This document shows, in pieces, positions 58,190 to 64,000 of a stretch of 64,000 nucleotides of DNA. Source of the DNA: Lycorma delicatula (lineage: Eukaryota > Arthropoda > Insecta > Hemiptera > Fulgoridae); contig NC_134464.1 in NCBI RefSeq assembly GCF_047948215.1, forward strand, positions 4,536,001 to 4,600,000, read 5' to 3'. The position numbers and the translations under genes are program-made. Position 1 is the first letter of the stretch; each line of letters begins with the position of its first letter. The notes beneath the pieces are model-generated. The model searched no databases, was not told where the DNA came from, and saw only the letters and a program-made list of their open reading frames with translations.

Positions 58190-58775
58190 TTATTTTTTTG
58201 TCCATATCTTCCTCTGTACCAATTAATACCAAAAGCATAAACAAAATTCAGAACGATCCACCAAAGTACAGAATCAATAAGAGCTCTTACCTACGTTAAT
58301 TTTTTTTTGGTTTTTTATAAATCAAAAGCACTTTCAAGGAATTTCCTCATCATCAGTCGATTAAAATTGAAATCTGATTACACATTAAAAAACATTAACA
58401 AAATATTTAACATAACATTATTCCATACATGACATAATATATGTGAGCATCATAGCTCTGTCAGTGTTGTATTTAGTGGCTAGCCACCAACAAAGAAAAA
58501 AAAATTTAAGGTTTTTAAAATTAAAGATTTAATTATTATTTTAATTAATTATTGACTACATATACTACGTCATGAATGGAATAATATTATGTTAAATATT
58601 TTATTAATGTTTTTTAATGTGTAATCAGATTTTAATCGACTGATGATAAGGAAATTCCTCAAAAGTGTGTTTGATTTACAAAAACGAAAAAAAAAATAGT
58701 AAGATAAGGTAATAGCTCTTACCGATTCTGAACTTTGGTGGATTGTGCTGAATTTTGTTTACGTTTTGATATATA
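58190..58775. mobile_element. Foldback/MITE-like element, copy B
   Basis: Long inverted arms (about 58196-58445 and 58556-58772) match each other over more than 200 bp. Shared blocks include ccaccaaagt.cagaatc, aagagct, gaggaatttcct, tcgattaaaa, ctgattacacattaaaaaac, aaaatatttaacataa and ttattcca. The centre (58446-58555) includes cagtgttgtatttagtggct. Arms and centre correspond to copy A (52170-52732). No coding capacity. Confidence 0.75.
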
Positions 58776-58779
58776 TATA

Positions 58780-59960
58780 TACACAAGGCCTGTAATAAGA
58801 CTGGTTCAGAAAAACTTTTTATTTATAATCCAATTATACATTGACTTTATCACCCTTGGGAAGCCATGCAACGCTTCAAATGATTTTCCCACTCTTCATA
58901 GCATTGTTGGAACTCAGAAACCAGAATTTCCTTTAGATGGTCGGTTACTTTTTTAAATGTTTTCTACTGTTCCAAAATGGTGTCCTTTGAGTCATTTTTT
59001 TTTAGTCACAAACAGGAAAAAGTCACAGGGACTCAAGTCAGGTGAATAAGGTGACTGAGGAACTACAGGAATGCTTTTCTTTGACAGAAACTCATTAATT
59101 GAGAGTGCAGTGTGACAAGGTGAATTTTCATGATGCACCATCCAGTTGTCTTTGATGGCTGGTCATATGTGGGCAACTCTATTCTGCAGTCATTCAAGAA
59201 TTTCTCGGTAAACATATTGATTTACAGTCTGTCCTGTAGGCAAAAACTCCTTATGGGCAATGCCATTACTATTGAAGAAACAAATTAGCATGGTTTTGAT
59301 TTCTGATTTGCTCAATTTTGCTTTTTTGGGACATGGTGAGTTTGAAGTGTGCCACTCTTGCTCTGGTGTTTTGTTTCTGGGTCGTACTCAAATATCCAAC
59401 ATTCATCACCAGTAATAACAGTTTTTTGAAAATCAGGATCAGTTTTAATTCGCCCCAGAAGAAGGTAGAAGTGTTCCGCACATGGCACACTTCTACCCTG
59501 TTGTTATTTTGTTCAATAGTTTGGTTTTCTGGGACCAATTTTGTACAAACTTTTTTCACGTCCACTTCGTTTGTTAAAATTTTATGGACTGTAGTATGGT
59601 TCAAATTCAATTGTTCTGCAATCATTCTGACAGTTAATCGCTGATTGTATCTAACAAGTCTCTGATTAATTGTCGTCACATTTTGATGTTAACGATCTTT
59701 CAGAGCGTGGATCGTTCACAACTGATTCCTGACCATCTGAAAATGCTTTAAATCACCTACAAATTTGGGCTCGTGACACAGCATCATCTTCATTCCCTTT
59801 TCAATTTTGAAAAAGGTTCAGTGGCATTCTTAACAAATTTAGCATTAAACTTGATTGCACAACGTTGCTCATAATTAGTATCAGTATTTGTTGTAACACA
59901 CAAAAACTTATTTCACAAAAAGTTTGTTTGTCTCACATGGCAACAATGGACTAAAAATAT
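58780..59960 (-). mobile_element. Mariner element, nearly complete but mutated transposase
   Basis: Read from about 59880 down: YEQRCAIKFNAKFVKNATEP, QRLTVRMIAEQLNLNHTTVH (59640), VDVKKVCTKLVPENQTIEQN (59565), a frame-shifted DECWIFEYDPETKHQ block (59400), then WMVHHENSPCHTALSINEFL (about 59140), QSPYSPDLSPCDFFLF (59050) and FQQCYEEWENHLKRCMASQG (58900). All three catalytic blocks are present, but the second aspartate (HDN) is replaced by glutamate (HEN) and frames are broken. It lies back to back with a related plus-strand copy at 60060-60975. Confidence 0.78.
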
Positions 59961-60059
59961 TAATACCTAACATAAATCAGTTGTTCATATAACCATATGT
60001 TTACTAGTAACTTTACAATGTTGCCACTTTGGCTGTCAAAATAAAATAGTCTCATTATT

Positions 60060-60975
60060 TTACGAAAATGGAGAATCGGAATTTAGAGCAACGTTGTGCA
60101 ATCAAGTTTTGTATTAAACTTGGGGAATCCACGAGTGTTACCTTTGAAAAGTTGAAACAGGCCTATGGGGAACACTGCTTATCAAGAGCACAACGTTTCT
60201 GCTGGCACAAATCATTTTTGGAAGGCCGAGAACACATTAAAGATCAACCTCACTCAGGGAGACATTCAACTTCAAAATCTGACGAAAATGTTGGACATGA
60301 GGGTTCTTGTGAGATCAAACTGTCGTTTAACAATAAGGATGATGAGTGAACAGTTAAGTTTAAACACTTTCATCATACATCAAATTTTGACAGACTATTT
60401 GGACATGCGAAAGGTTTGGCCGAAATCGGTGCCGAAAAACCTCACAACAGAACAATCAAAGAAACGTGTGCGTTGATCTTCTTGAGAGGATTGACAATGA
60501 CCAAGAATTCTTCAATCGTGTGATCACAGGTGATGAATCCTGGATATTTGAGTATGATCCTGAAACAAAGTGGCAAAGCAAAGAGTGGCACACTCCGTCA
60601 TCTCCTCGACTGGAAAAATGTCGAATGAGCAAATCAAAGACCTAAACCATGCTGATTTGCTTTTTTGACAGTAGGGGTATCGTGCATAAAGAATTTGTTC
60701 CTCCAGGACAAACTGTCAACAAAGTGTTTTACAAAGGTGTCCTTGAAAGGCTTAGGAAAAGAATAATTCGCGTGAGACCAGACATTGCAGACAAGTGGAT
60801 GCTTCATCATGTGTCACACGGCCATTTCCATCACAGAATTTTTGACCTCAAAACGCATTCCTTAACTCCCCTATTCACCTGATTTGAGTCTCAATATTGT
60901 TGTTTGAAAAAAATAAAAACTTTGGTATGTAAAAAGTCAGTCTCATTACTTTTCACTTTTCTCACATACCTCATA
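60060..60975 (+). mobile_element. Mariner element, truncated transposase
   Basis: The transposase starts at 60068, MENRNLEQRCAIKFCIKLGE, then FEKLKQAYGEHCLSRAQRFC, and (frameshift) RLTIRMMSEQLSLNTFIIHQ, MRKVWPKSVPKNLTTEQSKK, then ITGDESWIFEYDPETKWQSK (about 60528). Next are MLICFFDSRGIVHKEFVPPG (60649) and RVRPDIADKWMLHHVSHGHF (to 60840). The first catalytic aspartate is kept. The second block (HHDNAPAH) is scrambled to HHVSHGH, and the third survives only as LPYSPDLSL in another frame before an early end. agtctcattatttt near 60050 and agtctcattactttt near 60945 may be internal to the ends. Confidence 0.75.
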
Positions 60976-61121
60976 TATAAGAGCAGTTTCATGCAAAAGA
61001 TATATAAAGGTATATTATATACATATATATATATATATATATATAAAGGTAAGATATGTCTTATCCAAATATTCAATATTAATGGTTTATTTTCATTAAA
61101 AACAAAATTATATGTTCAAAT

Positions 61122-61665
61122 TGCATATTAAAATTAAAATTGAGATTTAAAATTGTTAAAAGATCCTTTCCAAATTAAATCAAAATAGAAATAAAAATAA
61201 TTTTTTTTATGTACAAAATCTTAAATTGTAAATTAAAATTAAAAATTGCATATATTCAAAATATGAAGTCAGTAATAAAAAATTTAATTAAAAGTAATAA
61301 TAAAAATAAAATAGAAATCCATGAAGACTAGCTAACCAAAGTTATGTAACTGTACAAAGTTGAAATATTATGAATTATCAATCATATTGATATGAATTAT
61401 CAATCAATTATAAAATTGATAAAAAAAAAATAATCAATTATATCAATTGATATTTTATTTTTATTATTAATTTTGACTTTTAATTTAATTTTTTATTAAT
61501 GACTTCATATTTTGAATATATGCAATATTTAATTTTAATTTACAATTTAAAATGAATATTAAAAAAATTTAGTTTTATTTCTGTTTTGATTTAACTGGAA
61601 AAGAATCTTTTAACAATTTTAAATTTCAATTTTAATTTTAATGCACAATTTGCAACGTACAATTT
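61122..61665. mobile_element. AT-rich inverted-repeat element
   Basis: Left arm about 61122-61316 and right arm about 61452-61665 are inverted copies sharing attgcatattca-type AT-rich blocks: aaattgttaaaagat, aaattgtaaattaaaattaaa, tgcatatattcaaaatatgaag and aataataaaaataaaat. Between them lies a 130-bp spacer with its own short repeats of atgaattatcaatca. The right arm carries an extra internal duplication (ttttaattttaatg). No coding sequence. The structure fits a MITE or foldback element. Confidence 0.65.
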
Positions 61666-62620
61666 TAATTTTAATGTACAATCTTAATCTTGAGTAATTT
61701 ACAACGAATGATTTGAAAACTTTGAGAGCAACTGATGACGTGAGTTACTTGAAAGCACTCTGGATGGATTATGGAATAAAGTAAGCGACATCCTATTTTA
61801 TTTTATTAATTTTGTAACTGGGTTGATCAGATTAATATAATTTGTATAGTGCAGAGGAATATGATTCCTGAAAGGATCAGTTTTAGAAAAAATTATATAT
61901 ACTATTGTTGAAGTTATTTAAAAATTCACAAATTTTAAAAACAAAATATTTTAATGTAATTATGGAATTGAATACCAACTGAAGATGCAGGATCCTGCAA
62001 AAATCAATTCTTGTAATTAATGTGTTAAGTTTAACTTATCTACAGGTGTTTAAAATATGACACAACCTTACAGGAAAATGAGTTGAAAGTGGCCTGTGTT
62101 ATGTGTTTCAAATAATTGAATACAACAATCCATGCTCTTAAAAACATGTTATAATGTTTGTTGAGAAACTTCAACGACACATTCAATTTCGCTCTACACT
62201 TCAGGAGTGATGTGAGGATGAATTATGTTTTTAGATTTTGTATGCAACATAATGTTCTCTAAATCTTTCTTAATGATCAAATATAAATTTACCAATATAA
62301 AGTATTATTTATATTGGTAAAATATAAATATTATTTATACAATTTTTGCATTTAGTTTTGTATATTCCTCTTTATCCCTCTCTATTATTTTTTAAATATT
62401 TTACAATGTGATTATTTGGTTTACATGCTTTTTTATATTTATTTTTACCATATTCATTAACAGGTTTTTCTGCTATTTCATTTGTGCAATTGAATTTTAG
62501 GTATAAAGTATTGTTAATCTTGTTACCTTTTTTCTGTTGTATCTTAATATAATTATCTTGGTATTTATTATTTTTATTTATAATTTTTTCTATGATGAAT
62601 TGCTCTAAATATCAAGTTAG
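61666..62620. other. AT-rich sequence, nothing identified
   Basis: No gene is supported. A small palindrome (accaatataaa, then its inverse) sits near 62290-62320. Confidence 0.35.
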
Positions 62621-62621
62621 G

Positions 62622-62647
62622 GCTATTCAGAAAGTAAGGAACGTTTC
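62622..62647. repeat. Left terminal inverted repeat of mariner 62621-63358
   Basis: 26 bp, exact reverse complement of 63328-63353. Confidence 0.9.
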
Positions 62648-63327
62648 CTCCTGACGCCGCCAGGCCCACGCCAATCGCGTAAATATTGGTGTGCTCGTGC
62701 TCGGCACTCAGTCAGCGTCCAGCCGTGACAACGGGAACATCTCCGCACTGCCCGTTTTTTATATACAAATTTGAAATGTGTGCTGCAATCGAAAATCCCG
62801 CCAGTTGTGAGGTGCGGTATGTGATTCGTTTTTTGTTGGCAAAAAACTTAAAACCAATAGAAATTCATCGGGAACTGTGTGAAGTGTACGGGAACAACGT
62901 AATGAGTGAAAGTTCTGTCAGGAAGTGGTGCATTCAGTTTAAAAATGGCTAAATGGATAAAGAGAAGAGTGAACGTCCGAGCATTGTGACTGACGATCTG
63001 GTCTCCAAAGTTGACGAAAAGATTCGTGAAAACCGCCGTTTCACAATAACTGAGCTTTCTCTATGTTTCCCACAAGTTTCACGGACTTTATTGTTTGAAA
63101 TTGTTTCACAGAAGCTAGGCTACCACAAATTTTGTGCAAGATGGGTTGGGACCGAGTGGTTGAGATCACAGGCGGCAGAATTCTATGACACAGGATTTTC
63201 AAAGCTTGTCCACCGCTATGATAAGTGCCTGAATTTGTATGGTGATTATGTTGAAAGTAATATTTTACTCCCTCTTTCACATGTATATAATAAAACGTTT
63301 ATCTTGTACTTGGTTTTTTAAAATTCA

Positions 63328-63353
63328 GAAACGTTCCTTACTTTCTGAATAGC
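63328..63353. repeat. Right terminal inverted repeat of mariner 62621-63358
   Basis: 26 bp, exact reverse complement of 62622-62647. It is followed by tctcgta and a TA run. Confidence 0.9.
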
Positions 63354-63358
63354 TCTCG

Positions 63359-64000
63359 TATATATATATTAATTTTTTGTGATCATGGGTGATTAGAATT
63401 TAAATGTACTGCAATATTACTGTAATGTACTGTTGTGAGTTTTTTTTTATAAACTGATGTTTATATTATATTGTTTATGTTTATTTCTACTTCATTATCT
63501 AGAAAGGTATTTTTCTGTTATTTTCTATTTTGTATGTAAATTTTAAATTATAATTGTTAAGAGTAGTTAAAAAGTGGGAAGTCTAGGACAAATGTCCTAA
63601 ATGTGTTGGGAATTGTAGGACAAACGACACACACACACACACACACACACTTAAGACGTTCGTTTACAAGAAACCCTGTATCTCGAGAACGGGTGGGGGA
63701 TTTTAAAAATTCAAAGTGCAACGTCACCGTGGCGTCGGGGCGGGCCAATCTTATGCGTTTTTATTTTCGTTGCGGTCACCCACACCGCTTAAATTGAAAA
63801 AAAAATATCGATGTACATTTTATTATTTTCTCCCTTTCTCTTCAATTATCACCGGATGTGTCAAATTCGCATGTTTTATCTTTTTATTTAACTTCATTTT
63901 GTTGCACAACTATATTGCGGATGTAATTTTGTTATCTAATTCTTCTTCTTCGGTGTGGAAGATAATAATATTTAACTCTATGAACATTTTTTTTATTCTT
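63359..64000. other. Right flank with (CA)n microsatellite
   Basis: AT-rich sequence with a (CA) run of about 24 bp at 63627-63650, followed by a less AT-rich stretch (63660-63790) of unknown origin. No coding signal was recognised. Confidence 0.45.

Larger units (their letters stand above)
62621..63358 (+). mobile_element. Internally deleted mariner element with intact TIRs
   Basis: A perfect 26-bp inverted repeat (62622-62647 and 63328-63353, beginning gctattcagaaagtaagg) bounds the element. The transposase start is intact from 62776 (MCAAIENPASCEVRYVIRFL), through NLKPIEIHRELCEVYGNNVM and SVRKWCIQF. A stop follows at 62950, then RPSIVTDDLVSKVDEKIREN, FPQVSRTLLFEIVSQKLGYH and KFCARWVG. From there it jumps to LRSQAAEFYDTGFSKLVHRYDKCLNLYGDYVESN, the C-terminus. 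The whole catalytic DDD region is missing. The left end lacks a few bases compared with the right (ta-cgag-agctatt), so the TA flank is clear only on the right. Confidence 0.85.

Noticed and set aside
63627..63650. Possible CRISPR-like short repeat array
   Set aside because: It is a plain (CA)n microsatellite. No spaced repeats anywhere in the window fit a CRISPR array, and the DNA is eukaryotic.

Overview
The window looks like eukaryotic nuclear DNA from an insect, probably a hemipteran. It is strongly AT-rich, has GT/AG introns of up to about 6 kb, and carries arthropod-type LINE, mariner, hAT, piggyBac, Helitron and SINE debris. The insect assignment rests on the pecanex sequence and the repeat families; the order is a guess.

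One host gene is visible, a pecanex (pcx) homologue on the minus strand. Twelve internal exons can be placed, running 5' to 3' from about 53655 down to 901. Every splice phase between neighbouring exons is compatible, giving about 1516 codons. The first exons lie above 53655, probably outside the window. The last ones lie below 901 and outside it. The long, low-complexity cytosolic N-terminal half (Ser/Asn/Lys rich, with Asn runs) is spread over nine small exons. A single 1945-bp exon (13430-15374) begins the multi-pass membrane core, which continues through 7438-7602 and 901-1206.

Nearly everything else is intron filled with mobile elements. An APE/RT non-LTR retrotransposon family has three copies with matching ends, 11-bp target-site duplications and A-rich tails (1311-3921, 22811-26079, 43293-45964). 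All three are antisense to pecanex. Copy 1 contains a nested, 5'-truncated copy of its own family. Copy 2 sits in the reverse-transcriptase motif of an older LINE. Mariner-type transposases or fragments occur at about 5767-6642 (long TIRs), 19165-20305, 30630-31785, 33090-33425, 38835-39673, 40930-41700, 57835-57960, 58780-59960, 60060-60975 and 62621-63358. Also present are a hAT element with 8-bp duplications (9923-11862), a DDE transposon remnant (31830-32790), a piggyBac remnant (54385-55480), a Helitron helicase fragment (4357-4765), two SINE-like pieces, a pair of related long-armed foldback elements (52170-52732 and 58190-58775), another inverted-repeat element (61122-61665), and two decayed copies of a zinc-finger, transposon-like arthropod gene family that I cannot place in a named superfamily (28515-30330 and 48649-50195).

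No RNA gene, CRISPR array, operon or bacterial feature was seen. The most unusual items are the nested LINE insertion with its own 12-bp duplication, the unclassified zinc-finger family, the paired foldback elements, the long-TIR mariner and a 17-bp palindrome created inside LINE copy 2. Nothing here amounts to a clearly new functional system. The window is best read as a large conserved gene whose introns record layered transposition.
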